This document shows, piece after piece, positions 32,558 through 41,207 of a stretch of DNA of 64,000 nucleotides. The position numbers and the translations under genes are program-made. Source of the stretch: Nocardioides gansuensis (GTDB lineage Bacteria > Actinomycetota > Actinomycetes > Propionibacteriales > Nocardioidaceae); NCBI RefSeq assembly GCF_003076135.1, contig NZ_QDGZ01000010.1:89275-153274 (forward strand), written 5' to 3'. Within the stretch, counting starts at the first letter, position 1. Each line of letters begins with the position of its first letter. The notes beneath the pieces were generated by a model. That model was not told the origin of the DNA. It made no database searches and saw nothing but the letters and a program-made list of their open reading frames with translations.

Positions 32558-33355
32558 TCACGCGGTGCAGAGCACCTCGGGGTCGCCGATCGCCGCGTAG
32601 CCCTTCGGCGAGGCCGACCCGGACAGGTCGAACCGGAGGCGGAACACGTCCGTCATGTCCAGGACGCCCGCGCCCTCCTCGACCACGGTGCCCACCTGCA
32701 GCCCGTGGGTGACCAGCGGCGCCCCGTCGGCCGTCACGGTCACCTGGCCGGTGGCACCGGTCTCGGAGGAGTCCGTGAGTGCGTAGGTCGCACGCAGCTG
32801 CTTGCACTTGTTGCCGAGGGTGAACTCGATGTAGCCGCCGACACCGGGCGTGCTGCTGAGCGACCAGCCGTAGCCCTCGGTGCCGATCTCGACGTAGCCG
32901 CGAGAGACGTTGGCCGTGGCCCCGGAGGTGCGCTTGCCGAGCAGCTGCCAAGCCCACACCTCCAGCTCCATCTCCTTGCTGACGCCCGTCTTGATCGCCC
33001 CGTCGGCCGGCTTGACGACGCGGTAGTAGCGCACGCCGGGCGTGCTCGGATTGTCGGTCAGCTTGAAGCGCCCGTCGGACTTGATCTTGGCGGTGCCGCT
33101 CTTCTTCCAGCGCTTGTTGCCCTCCAGGCGCTGCTGGAGGATCACCGTCTTGCCTGCCGCACGCGGCTTGACACTGCCGCGGATCTTGACGGTGTCCTCC
33201 CCTGCGATCGCGGTGGTGCGGTTGATGCTGGCCTTCACGACGTACGACGTCGCGCGGCGCTCACTGGGCGCCTCGGCCTGGGCGGTGGTGACCGGCGCCA
33301 GGGTCAGCGGCAGGGCTGCGGTGACTGCGGCGGCGATGAGTGTGGATCGCGTCAT
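32558..33355 (-). CDS. Secreted protein of unknown function, Ig-like fold suspected
   Basis: 265-residue exported protein. Signal peptide: TRSTLIAAAVTAALPLTLAP ending near TTAQA. The mature part begins with a beta-rich module (INRTTAIAGEDTVKIRGSVK, TVILQQRLEGNKRWKKSGTA, SDGRFKLTDNPSTPGVRYYR) that reads like a bacterial Ig or surface-adhesion repeat, followed from about residue 150 by a second beta-rich part with two cysteines (NKCKQL and the C-terminal EVLCTA). No catalytic motif. Single gene with its own strong terminator. Not assignable to a known family by eye. Confidence 0.75.
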   Translation of the reverse strand: MTRSTLIAAAVTAALPLTLAPVTTAQAEAPSERRATSYVVKASINRTTAIAGEDTVKIRGSVKPRAAGKTVILQQRLEGNKRWKKSGTAKIKSDGRFKLTDNPSTPGVRYYRVVKPADGAIKTGVSKEMELEVWAWQLLGKRTSGATANVSRGYVEIGTEGYGWSLSSTPGVGGYIEFTLGNKCKQLRATYALTDSSETGATGQVTVTADGAPLVTHGLQVGTVVEEGAGVLDMTDVFRLRFDLSGSASPKGYAAIGDPEVLCTA

Positions 33356-33467
33356 GTGTACTTCCCCTCGTGGTGGTCTTCTCGGCGGCCACTGTAGGAC
33401 TCCGAGAGGCCGTGGAACCGGCCGCAGCGTGAGACTCGCCGGGCGACCTTTTGGTTGTCGGGTCCTC

Positions 33468-34337
33468 TCAGCCCGCCGAGGCGCTGCCGCCCTCGTCCGG
33501 GGTCGTGAGCGACTCCATCGGCAGGCCGGTGAGCTCGTCGACGCCGATCTCGCGCGTCGTGCCGTCGCGCAGGGTGAGGGTCGCGCCACTGAAGGACGGC
33601 GTGGTGTCGGCGCTCTCGGACTGCTCGGTCACCGGGGCGTCGGGCCACCAGGCGGCGTAGTGGCCGTTCGCGATCGTGGCGGTCACGTCGCCCTGCGCCT
33701 CGGTGTGGAGCACCAGGCCCACGACGTCGTCGCCGACGAGGCCGGTGGAGCTGCGCAGGCTCTCGTCCTCCGTGCTGAGCACTCCCCCGATGCTGCCGTG
33801 TGCGCCGTCCGCGGCGACCTCCACCGCCTGGGCGCCGGGACCGGCGGCCTGGCCATGGGTGCCGACGAGCTCGTCGCCGCGGAGGAGGCAGACCTGCTCG
33901 TTCATCCCGCTCGGGTCGGAGAAGTAGGCCATCGTCCACGACCCGCGCGCCTCGGTGACGAGCGCGTCGAGGTCGGGGCCCTGCCGCCCGGGCAGCCAGC
34001 CGAAGGGACCGCCGTCGAGACAGGCGTCAGCGGCCGCCTCGGCCTGCTCCGCGGAGACCGCCGCGGGCACGGGGCTCCAGGCGGCGTAGGCGGCGTCGTC
34101 GCTGCCCACCAGGTCGGGAACCGCGACGGTGAGCACCACGGCGGCCGCGACGGCTCCGCCGGCGGCGACCACGCGGCGTACGACGGGGCCTCGGGGCCGG
34201 AGCAGGACGACCGTGTCCGCCGGCTCCGTGGCGGTGATGCGGGCGAGCAGCGCCTGGGCGCGCTCGACGTGGCGGACGTCGAGGTCGGCGGGCGTGGTGG
34301 CGGGGTCGAGGGTGGCGAGGGTGGCGTCGGTGTTCAT
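33468..34337 (-). CDS. Membrane anti-sigma-factor-like protein
   Basis: 289-residue single-pass protein. The cytosolic N-terminal 50 residues (ADLDVRHVERAQALLARITA) precede one membrane helix (VVAAGGAVAAAVVLTVAVPD) and an extracytoplasmic domain with two cysteines and DELTGLPMESLTTPDEGG at the end. It lacks the HxxxCxxC zinc motif of ZAS anti-sigma factors, but the topology and 4-bp ATGA overlap with the ECF sigma gene upstream make an anti-sigma role likely. Similar partners are often annotated CU044_5270 family; that match is tentative. Confidence 0.75.
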   Translation of the reverse strand: MNTDATLATLDPATTPADLDVRHVERAQALLARITATEPADTVVLLRPRGPVVRRVVAAGGAVAAAVVLTVAVPDLVGSDDAAYAAWSPVPAAVSAEQAEAAADACLDGGPFGWLPGRQGPDLDALVTEARGSWTMAYFSDPSGMNEQVCLLRGDELVGTHGQAAGPGAQAVEVAADGAHGSIGGVLSTEDESLRSSTGLVGDDVVGLVLHTEAQGDVTATIANGHYAAWWPDAPVTEQSESADTTPSFSGATLTLRDGTTREIGVDELTGLPMESLTTPDEGGSASAG

Positions 34338-34906
34338 GGCGTGCTCCTGGTGGCGGCGGGTGCCGCGGTCGGGCTGGTGTGGGGGTGGGTGCCGGCGAGG
34401 GCGCGCAGGGCGCGGCGGGCGCGGCTGAGGCGGAGCCGGTAGGCGACTGGCGAGATGCCAAGCACCTCGGCGGCCTCGGGCGCCGAGAGGCCGTCCCAGA
34501 CCGCGAGCGCGAGCGCCTCCTGGTGGACGGCACTCAGGCGGCGCCAGGCCTCGGCGAGGTCGAGGCGGGCGGCGACGAGGTCGGGCTCGGGGCCGGCCAG
34601 GTCGGGTCCGCGCAGCTGGGCGTCCGCGATCCGCACGGCGACGGCGCGATGGCGCTCACCGCTGCGGTGCTGGCTGCGCAGCGTGCGGTGGGCGACCCCG
34701 AAGAGCCAGGCCCGCGCCTCGTCGTGCGGCCGTGGCACGTCGTCGATGCGCCGCCAGGCGACGAGGAAGACGTCGGCGAGGACGTCCTCGGCGTGCGTGG
34801 GGTGGACCCGCCGCTCGATGAACCTCAGCAGGTCGGCGTACGTCGCCTCGTAGAGCCGCCGGAACGCCTGCTCGCGGCCCGGCGGCCCGTTGTCTGTGTG
34901 TCCCAT
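34334..34906 (-). CDS. ECF-type RNA polymerase sigma factor
   Basis: 190-residue sigma-70 family factor of the ECF group. Region 2 is FRRLYEATYADLLRFIERRV with HAEDVLADVFLVAWRRIDDV, and region 4 is LSAVHQEALALAVWDGLSAP with EAAEVLGISPVAYRLRLSRA. A short Pro/Ala/Thr-rich tail follows. The gene overlaps the membrane anti-sigma gene by 4 bp and is divergent from the secreted RTX-type protein gene (152 bp apart), which may be one of its targets. ATG 34906 is the first start before region 2. Confidence 0.9.
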   Translation of the reverse strand: MGHTDNGPPGREQAFRRLYEATYADLLRFIERRVHPTHAEDVLADVFLVAWRRIDDVPRPHDEARAWLFGVAHRTLRSQHRSGERHRAVAVRIADAQLRGPDLAGPEPDLVAARLDLAEAWRRLSAVHQEALALAVWDGLSAPEAAEVLGISPVAYRLRLSRARRALRALAGTHPHTSPTAAPAATRSTP

Positions 34907-35058
34907 GCCCCGTACATGTCCCCCTCGGCGCAAGTGTGTCGCTTCCGGGGCGTCGGCGTCAGCGGACCAGCTCGACCGCTGCCGTGCCGCTGCGGCGACA
35001 ACCTTTCGAGCGCTGGCAGCATCAGATGAGCACACCTCCCCCGATCGAAGGACACCCG

Positions 35059-36447
35059 ATGCACCGGATCGCCCTCACCTCGCTCGCCCTGCTGGCGCCC
35101 GTGCTCGTCGCGCTGCCGGCCTCCGCGGCGGCCGAGATCTGCGACGGGCGCGCCGCGACGATCGTCGTCCCGCTCGAGATGGCCTACCCGTCCAGCTCGC
35201 ACCACACCAAGCCGGTCACCGGCACCCCCGGCGACGACGTGATCGTCGGGACCGCGCTCGCAGACACGATCGACGGAGCGGGTGGCAACGACGTGATCTG
35301 CGGCCTGGAGTCCGAGGACACCCTGACGGGCGGGGACGGCGACGACCGTCTCCTCGGCGGCCTCGACGGGCGCGAACGCGACCCGAACCCCGCGTCGAAC
35401 TCATCGCTCGGGGACCTGCTCATTCCCGGACCGGGCGACGACTTCGTCGATCTCGGCCTCGACCCAGCCGCCGATGCCTTCACCTTCCGTCCGGACCAGG
35501 TCAGGTACGACGACTCGGCGACCGCCGTCCACGTCGACCTCACCCCGGTCAACGGCCTGGGCCGCGCAGTCGGCCAGGGCACGGACACGATCGTGGTCGT
35601 CGGACGGCTGGCCGTCGTGGGCAGCCCGTACGACGACCACATCATCGGGACGCCGTACGGGGACGTGATCATGTCCGACCGCGGCAGCGACTCCATCAGC
35701 GGCGAGGGCGGCGAGGACCGGATCTTCCCCGACATCGCAGGCTTCGACGTGATGGAGACAGTCGACCCGGAGGACGCGGACCACATCAGTCCCGACACGG
35801 TCGACGGCGGTGCCGGAGACGACTTCATCGTCTCCAACTGGGGCCCGAGTGACGTCGCGGCCGGTGACGGGGACGACTACGTCGCCGTCTCCACCGGCGA
35901 GCCGTGGGACTCCTACGGCAGCGCCGACGGCAGTCACATCGAGGGCGGCGCCGGTGATGACACCGTCTTCGCCGAGCTCGTCCGCAAGCTCCGTGTCAGC
36001 GGAGGCGGCGGCGACGACGAGATCACCCATGACGTGTTCGTCCGGGGCGGACGGACGATCACCGACGGCGGTCGCGGGGACGATCGGCTCGCAGTGGGCA
36101 ATGGGACCAAGCTGGCCCCCAGCGCCAGGATCACTGTCGATCGCCGACGGTCCCGCATCCGCATCGAGCGCACGGTGGCCTCGATGCGGGGCTACGAGCA
36201 CCACCGCCTGTCCGGACCCGGCCTGAACTGGGTCTATCTCGGCACGAACGCCAAGGACGACGTCAGCGCCCCTCGCAACCGGAGCCTGCGAGCCAGGACG
36301 TTCGCTGGCCGTGACCGGGTCGAGGGCACCAAGGGCCGAGACGTCCTCGACCTGGGACGTGGTGTGGACAGGGCCGACGGCGGCCGGGGCCGTGACACCT
36401 GCATCGACGCCGAGCGAGCGAAGAGCTGCGAGATCCGGAGTCGCTGA
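35059..36447 (+). CDS. Secreted calcium-binding RTX-repeat protein
   Basis: 462-residue exported protein. Signal peptide RIALTSLALLAPVLVALPAS then AAA. RTX nonapeptide-like repeats (GGxGxDxUx) occur in at least four blocks: TPGDDVIVGTALADTIDGAG then GNDVICGLE, GGDGDDRLLGG, VGSPYDDHIIGTPYGDVI, and GGAGDDFIVSN, GGAGDDTVFAE further on. The last 90 residues are basic and end with CIDAERAKSCEI. It should bind Ca2+ outside the cell and fold there. No protease or lipase domain. ATG 35059 follows AAGGA at 8 nt. Divergent from the ECF sigma/anti-sigma pair. Confidence 0.88.
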   Translation: MHRIALTSLALLAPVLVALPASAAAEICDGRAATIVVPLEMAYPSSSHHTKPVTGTPGDDVIVGTALADTIDGAGGNDVICGLESEDTLTGGDGDDRLLGGLDGRERDPNPASNSSLGDLLIPGPGDDFVDLGLDPAADAFTFRPDQVRYDDSATAVHVDLTPVNGLGRAVGQGTDTIVVVGRLAVVGSPYDDHIIGTPYGDVIMSDRGSDSISGEGGEDRIFPDIAGFDVMETVDPEDADHISPDTVDGGAGDDFIVSNWGPSDVAAGDGDDYVAVSTGEPWDSYGSADGSHIEGGAGDDTVFAELVRKLRVSGGGGDDEITHDVFVRGGRTITDGGRGDDRLAVGNGTKLAPSARITVDRRRSRIRIERTVASMRGYEHHRLSGPGLNWVYLGTNAKDDVSAPRNRSLRARTFAGRDRVEGTKGRDVLDLGRGVDRADGGRGRDTCIDAERAKSCEIRSR

Positions 36448-36647
36448 CGTCGGCGTCCATCGCCGGCTGCACTGAATCTCCGCCCGGCGCTCAGGGCGGT
36501 GGTCACCCACCAGTGGCAGGCGCCCGTCACGGCGTGGCCGGGGGCAGCGACGGCGGTCGTCTCGCCTGAAGGAGCCACTGGCAGGAGCGGCATCCGCATG
36601 GCCACGCTCGCCCACTACTCGACCGCGCCGATGGGTACCCGGGAACC

Positions 36648-37448
36648 ATGACCACGACCCCCGCACACGACCGCCTGGCCATCGTCACGGGCGCCGACTC
36701 CGGGATCGGCAAGGCGACCGCGGAGCTGCTCGCCATGGAGGGCTTCGACGTCGGGATCACCTTCCACACCGACGAAGCAGGCGCCGAGGACACCCGCGCC
36801 GGCATCGAGGAGCGCGGCCAGCGCTGCTTCGTCGCCCGGCAGGACCTCGCGAGCGAGCGCGCGGCAGACGTGGTGGACGAGCTCGCCACCCAACTCGGCG
36901 GCCTGGGCGTCCTGGTCAACAATGCCGGCACCGGGCACAGCGACGCGAGCCTCGACCTCGACTTCGCCCGCTGGCGGCAGGTCCTCGCCACCGACCTCGA
37001 CGGGCCGTTCCTCTGCGCCCAGCACGCCGCGAAGTACATGCGCGCCTCCGGCCGCGGCGGCCGCATCATCAACGTCACCAGCGTCCACGAGCACGTGCCG
37101 CGCTTCGGGGCCACGGCCTACTGCGTGGCCAAGGCCGGCCTCGGGATGCTGACGAAGTGCCTGGCGCTGGAGCTCGCCCGGGACGGGATCCTGGTGAACT
37201 CCGTGGCGCCCGGAGAGATCGCGACACCGATGACGGGCGCCGACGAGTCCGAGGCCTACCACCGCGAGCGGCCCGGCAACCCGGTCGGGCGGCCCGGTCA
37301 CGTCCACGAGGTCGCGTCCGTCATCGGCTTCCTCGCCTCGCCGCGATCGGCCTACGTCACCGGCAGCTCGTTCACCGTCGACGGCGGCCTGATGCTGATG
37401 GCCGCGCACGGGCACGACATGGACTCCGAGAGCTGGCGGGAGATCTAG
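36648..37448 (+). CDS. Short-chain dehydrogenase/reductase (classical SDR)
   Basis: 266-residue SDR. TGADSGIGKA at about residues 14-23 is the nucleotide-binding glycine motif, NNAG is near 91, catalytic S and Y-K are in NVTSVHEHVPRFGATAYCVA and the following K. Resembles glucose-1-dehydrogenase/acetoin-type reductases in the TGSSFTVDGGLMLMAA C-terminus, then carries an extra tail HGHDMDSESWREI. Cysteine precedes the catalytic lysine region (YCVAKAG), which is unusual but tolerated. Monocistronic; substrate unknown. Confidence 0.88.
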   Translation: MTTTPAHDRLAIVTGADSGIGKATAELLAMEGFDVGITFHTDEAGAEDTRAGIEERGQRCFVARQDLASERAADVVDELATQLGGLGVLVNNAGTGHSDASLDLDFARWRQVLATDLDGPFLCAQHAAKYMRASGRGGRIINVTSVHEHVPRFGATAYCVAKAGLGMLTKCLALELARDGILVNSVAPGEIATPMTGADESEAYHRERPGNPVGRPGHVHEVASVIGFLASPRSAYVTGSSFTVDGGLMLMAAHGHDMDSESWREI

Positions 37449-37721
37449 TCAGCTCTCGACCCGCAGACGTGCAGGTGAAGCCGGTCGGTCAGCCGCTGCG
37501 CCCACTGGCGCACAGGGCGACGCCGCCGTCGATGGCGAGCGTGCCGCGCCGCACGTCTGAGCGCGTGCGCAATCCCCACCCTTGGCTCTGTGTACGTGGG
37601 TTCCGATCTACGTAGGGAAATGGGTAGTCACCCCGGCGCATCAGAGCCCCCGATCGCCGATCGTGGTGTGACGACAACCACACAGGGATGACGCCCCGAG
37701 AGTCGACCGGAGGTCAACGCG

Positions 37722-37910
37722 ATGTGCACCCATTCCCCCTCCTGCTCCGCAGCCGAAACCGGCGAGGCGTGCCGGGCACAGGCCGTGTGCCGGCACGACG
37801 AGCAGGGGTGGTGGCTGCTCTGCAACGGAGTGATCCTCTTCGAGGACGGCGGTGCCATTCTGCCCAACGGCTCCACCGTCGCGGCCCGGTCCTATCGACG
37901 CGCCGCCTGA
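37722..37910 (+). CDS. DUF5999 family small protein
   Basis: 62-residue protein matching the actinobacterial DUF5999 pattern: MCTHSPSCSAAE start with three early cysteines, a middle HDEQGWWLLCNGVILFEDGG and ILPNGSTVAARS near the end. GGAGG lies 7 nt upstream of the ATG, an unusually good Shine-Dalgarno for this window. Cysteines and a histidine near the N-terminus could bind metal. Function unknown. The 270 bp before it contain no gene, only a short TACGTA-rich region. Confidence 0.8.
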   Translation: MCTHSPSCSAAETGEACRAQAVCRHDEQGWWLLCNGVILFEDGGAILPNGSTVAARSYRRAA

Positions 37911-37973
37911 CGCCCGAAGCGGGACGATGCCGAGGTGTCGAGACCGCAGGTCCGGACGGGTCACGGCCCCGAT

Positions 37974-38765
37974 ATGAGGACCTTGCCCACCGGACCGCGG
38001 CGGGAGTGCGTCCGTTTCGCTGCGTTGGGCGACTCTGCCACCTGCGGCCTGGGTGACGCCGACGTCACGGGCGCCTGGCGAGGCTGGGCGCGCCTCCTCG
38101 CCGATGCGATCGGCCAGCACCATAACGTTTCCTTCTGCAACGTCGCGGTGTCGGGATCGACCGTCGCGAGCGTCCGGCAGCGCCAGCTACCGGTCGCTCT
38201 GGCCCACCGGCCGCACCTCGCCTCACTCATCGTCGGGCTCAACGACACCATGGGGTCGACCTGGAACGCCGACGCGGTACGCGCGGACCTGCTCGACTGC
38301 GCCGGCAGGCTGGCCGAGGACGGAGCGCTGCTCCTCACCGCCCGGTTCCACGACCACAGCCGAATCCTCTGTCTCCCCCAGCTCCTGGCGAGACCGATGC
38401 GGTCCCGAATCGACGCCCTCAACGACGTGTACGACGAGATCTACTACCTCTACGGTGGACTGCAGCTGGATCTGGAAGCCCTCCCCGATATCAACGACCG
38501 GCGGTTCTGGTCGATCGACCGTCTGCACCCCTCCGAGCTCGGACACCGCACCCTCGCGCACGAGTTCGCAGCGCTGCTCCACGACGCCGGCCTCACCTTC
38601 GAACCCCCTGGCCTCGACCTAGACGGGGGTCTCACCGGCCACCTGCACCAGCTTCGGTGGCTGGCCGCCGAAGGCGCACCGTGGCTCACGCGTCGGTTGC
38701 GGGATCTGGCTCCGACTGCGGCGCGGTCCTGGATCCGTTCACTGCCCGGCCCGTCTTCTGATTGA
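37974..38765 (+). CDS. SGNH/GDSL-type hydrolase
   Basis: 263-residue SGNH-fold esterase. Block I is VRFAALGDSATCGLGD with the nucleophile serine, a GLND block III is in SLIVGLNDTMGS, and the catalytic D-x-x-H is in SIDRLHPSELGH near residue 185. The last 60 residues (GGLTGHLHQLRWLAAEGAPW) are an added helical tail. No signal peptide, so cytosolic by appearance. It ends 6 bp before the secreted DUF1906 protein gene and probably shares its transcript. A GTG at 37935 could add 13 residues. Likely acyl- or acetyl-ester substrate, not identifiable here. Confidence 0.85.
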   Translation: MRTLPTGPRRECVRFAALGDSATCGLGDADVTGAWRGWARLLADAIGQHHNVSFCNVAVSGSTVASVRQRQLPVALAHRPHLASLIVGLNDTMGSTWNADAVRADLLDCAGRLAEDGALLLTARFHDHSRILCLPQLLARPMRSRIDALNDVYDEIYYLYGGLQLDLEALPDINDRRFWSIDRLHPSELGHRTLAHEFAALLHDAGLTFEPPGLDLDGGLTGHLHQLRWLAAEGAPWLTRRLRDLAPTAARSWIRSLPGPSSD

Positions 38766-38771
38766 TTCCCC

Positions 38772-40193
38772 ATGCCCTCGCACCGCCGCTCCCCGCCCAC
38801 CCGCCCCAAGCTCGCCGCTGCGGTTCTTCTTGCGGCTCTTGTGGTCATGGCTGTCGGACACGCGGGCGTGTCGTCGCTCGACGCCGATGCGGAACGGGCG
38901 AGCGCTGCTGACACCGGCGGACACGGCCCCGCCGAGCGCCCCGTTGTCATGGGCCCGGCTCCGCCGGCGCCCCCCGCTCGCGCCGCGTGGAGCGGGTTCG
39001 CCTTCGACGCGTGCAGCGCACCCAGCCAGTGGGTGATGAACCGTTGGCGCACCTCGTCACCGTTCACGGGCGTCGGCATCTACCTCGGTGGTGTGCACCG
39101 CGCCTGCGCGCAGAAGCACCTCAGCATCCGGTGGGTCGAGCGCCAGCTCGAGGCCAAGTGGCGGCTGTTGCCGATCTGGGTCGGACCGCAGGCCTCCTGC
39201 ACGGGGTACGACCACCGGATCAGCGGGAAGCCAGGTAAGAACGGCAGCTTCGACGCTGCTCGGGCCAGGGGCATGCGGGAGGCTCGCCGTGCCACCGCGA
39301 GCGCCCGAGCGCTGCGGATCCCCCGACGTGAGGTGATCTTCTACGACCTCGAGCCGTTCGACACCGGCACGTCCGCGTGTCGCCGGTCGTCCCTCGCGTT
39401 CCTGGAGGAGTGGACCGAGGAGCTCCACCGTCGCGGCTATCGGTCTGGTGTGTACTCCCATGTCAACGCGGGCATCTCCCTGCTGAGCAGGACCGGTCGG
39501 CACTACGCGCGGCCCGACGCCGTCTGGTACGCCTGGATCGACCGCGCCGGGAGCATGCCGCGTGAGTACATCGCCGACCAGGGGTTCATGCGCACCAGCA
39601 GGGTCCATCAGTACGCCCTCGACACCGGGGTCGAGTTCGGCGGCATCCGCATGGACATCGACTGGAACTTCGTCAGCCTCGGGGCCACCAGCTCGGCGGC
39701 GCCGCCCGCATCCTGCGACCAGGTGGCCTCCCGCGTCGCGCCAAGGACGCTGCACCCCGGCGCCCGTGGCCCCATTGTCCGGGTGGCGCAGTGCCTCGTC
39801 CTGCCTGGTGACCGGCACCCGACAAAGACCAGCGGACAGTACGACGCCACCACGGCGCGCGCGGTCCTGCACTACCAGCGACGGCGCGGGCTCCGTCCCA
39901 CGGGCTCCGTCGACCGGCGTACCTGGATCTCACTGCTGGCGCGTGGTCACACGCCCGTGCTCAAGAAGGGGTCACGCGGAGAGCCGGTACGACGGCTCCA
40001 GCGCACGCTGAACGCAGCGATGGGACAGCGCCGCATCGACGTAGACGGCACCTACGGTCCGGCAACCGCACGTGCGGCGAAGGTATACCGCAGGAGCCTG
40101 GGTCTGAGCGCGAGGCCGGTCGTCACGGCTCGGGTCTGGCAGGCACTGGAACGTGGGCGAGCCCTCGATCCCGTGACAGGCCACCCGCAGTGA
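38772..40193 (+). CDS. Secreted DUF1906 (Rv2525c-like) protein with two peptidoglycan-binding repeats
   Basis: 473-residue exported protein. A signal anchor (KLAAAVLLAALVVMAVGHAG) is followed by a Pro/Ala linker. Residues about 73-305 form a DUF1906 glycoside-hydrolase-like domain: GFAFDACSAPSQWVMNRWRT, YLGGVHRACAQ, EVIFYDLEPFDTGTSACRRS and GIRMDIDWNFVSLG, resembling Rv2525c of Mycobacterium. Then come two PG-binding-1 modules, ARGPIVRVAQCLVLPGDRHP and KKGSRGEPVRRLQRTLNAAM. Cysteines C79, C113 and later ones may pair. Its job is likely at the cell wall, with acidic residues D-x-E in FYDLEPFD as candidate active site. Coupled to the SGNH gene. Confidence 0.88.
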   Translation: MPSHRRSPPTRPKLAAAVLLAALVVMAVGHAGVSSLDADAERASAADTGGHGPAERPVVMGPAPPAPPARAAWSGFAFDACSAPSQWVMNRWRTSSPFTGVGIYLGGVHRACAQKHLSIRWVERQLEAKWRLLPIWVGPQASCTGYDHRISGKPGKNGSFDAARARGMREARRATASARALRIPRREVIFYDLEPFDTGTSACRRSSLAFLEEWTEELHRRGYRSGVYSHVNAGISLLSRTGRHYARPDAVWYAWIDRAGSMPREYIADQGFMRTSRVHQYALDTGVEFGGIRMDIDWNFVSLGATSSAAPPASCDQVASRVAPRTLHPGARGPIVRVAQCLVLPGDRHPTKTSGQYDATTARAVLHYQRRRGLRPTGSVDRRTWISLLARGHTPVLKKGSRGEPVRRLQRTLNAAMGQRRIDVDGTYGPATARAAKVYRRSLGLSARPVVTARVWQALERGRALDPVTGHPQ

Positions 40194-40723
40194 CCCTGCA
40201 TGCCGCGTCGGACTCCCATTTCCCGTCGTTGGCCGACGCGTCCATCCGCCGCGAGCACCACAAGCCCAGCCAGGGCATGACCGAGGCGCGCACGGCTGCG
40301 TCCTTCGTGGAGCTCACGACTGATCAACGGCAGCGCACGCACCTGGCCTGCGCTGGAAGAGGGCGGCGGTCCTCGAGTGCGTTGTTGCGAAACCTTGGCT
40401 GTTCAGTGGCACCAGCGTGCACATCTGTGCCTGCGCTGAGGACAACCTCGGCGTAGATTCATTCTCAGAACCGCTCACGGACCCGAGACCGTGGGCGGTT
40501 CGTCCTTTGCTCGGGTTGAGAGCTCTCGAGCAGTCTGCGCGATGCTGAGCTGCTCGAACAGAACCGGCGCCCAGATGGGATGGGGGACGCTCGAGCCGTG
40601 GGGCGACTCGGCGGTGGCGGAGGTGCGTCGTACCGCCGCATGAGACCACCAGGCAGGTCACTCCATCTCAGACGCGCCAGAGCATTTGCGACGAGGTGTG
40701 TCAGGCCCTAGGTGACGCGGTGC
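40194..40723. other. Gene-poor interval
   Basis: No convincing gene. It holds a hairpin terminator at 40469-40500 and a small GCTGAGG-ACAA-CCTCGGC hairpin near 40437-40454. Open frames here have poor codon bias. Confidence 0.6.
40469..40500 (+). terminator. Intrinsic terminator-like hairpin
   Basis: AACCGCTCACGG at 40469-40480 pairs with CCGTGGGCGGTT at 40489-40500 (one G:U), loop ACCCGAGA, followed by CGTCCTTTG. About 280 bp past the DUF1906 gene; it may end a longer 3' untranslated region or an unseen small transcript. Confidence 0.65.
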
Positions 40724-40792
40724 TCAGCCGGCGTGACCCTCGGGATCCTCCTCGGGCTCTTCGACGCCGGGCTCGTTCGAATGGTCGCTCAT
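40724..40792 (-). CDS. Possible 22-residue acidic peptide
   Basis: The minus strand reads MSDHSNEPGVEEPEEDPEGH then AG and stop. AAAGGAG lies 7 nt before the ATG, a near-perfect Shine-Dalgarno. Strongly acidic, no hydrophobic segment. An overlapping ATG 7 nt earlier in another frame lacks proper spacing. Could be a small stress or leader peptide; no family recognised. Confidence 0.4.
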   Translation of the reverse strand: MSDHSNEPGVEEPEEDPEGHAG

Positions 40793-41007
40793 CAGCCATC
40801 TCCTTTCCTCGACAACGGTGTAACCGTCCGAGATGCGCAGATGCCCTCATGACCAACCGCTGGGGGATCACTGCCGCATCCGACGACCGTAGAACAGTGC
40901 GAGGCGAGGTCGTCAGATCCCACGGAGTTCTCTTCGCCACATCCTGGTGTCGCTCAGCCGAACTCCAGCCGGGCTGGGTGGTGAATAGGGGCCGTCCGTG
41001 CGAGCGA

Positions 41008-41202
41008 TTACGGATCTTGACCGCAGTAACAAAACCCACAGCAGCCTGACCTGCACAAACGGCGGTCACGGCCCCGCGGCCGCCAACCCCTCGGGCTACT
41101 GAGCCAGCGATGCAGTTGGCAAAGCCCATCGGTTGGACGTGTGAGACGACGGGCGGTCAACCATCACGACCCGATCGCAGCTGGGCATAGCCAGAAGGAC
41201 GC
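41008..41202 (-). repeat. Dispersed ~200-bp repeat, copy A
   Basis: Shares long blocks with 43714-43917: TTGACCGC(A/G)GTAACAA(A/G)ACCCAC, GC(A/G)GCCTGACC(T/C)GCACAAACGG, a central variable part, GTGAGACGACGG, and C(G/A)ACCATCACGACCCG. On the minus strand both encode GQAAVG-x-VTAV-x-IR. It abuts the HD gene end. Identity unknown; probably a decayed mobile element or gene fragment. Confidence 0.65.
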
Positions 41203-41207
41203 CACGG

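Noticed and set aside
40190..40456. 88-codon frame after the DUF1906 gene
   Set aside because: Starts at the previous stop without any start signal; composition random.
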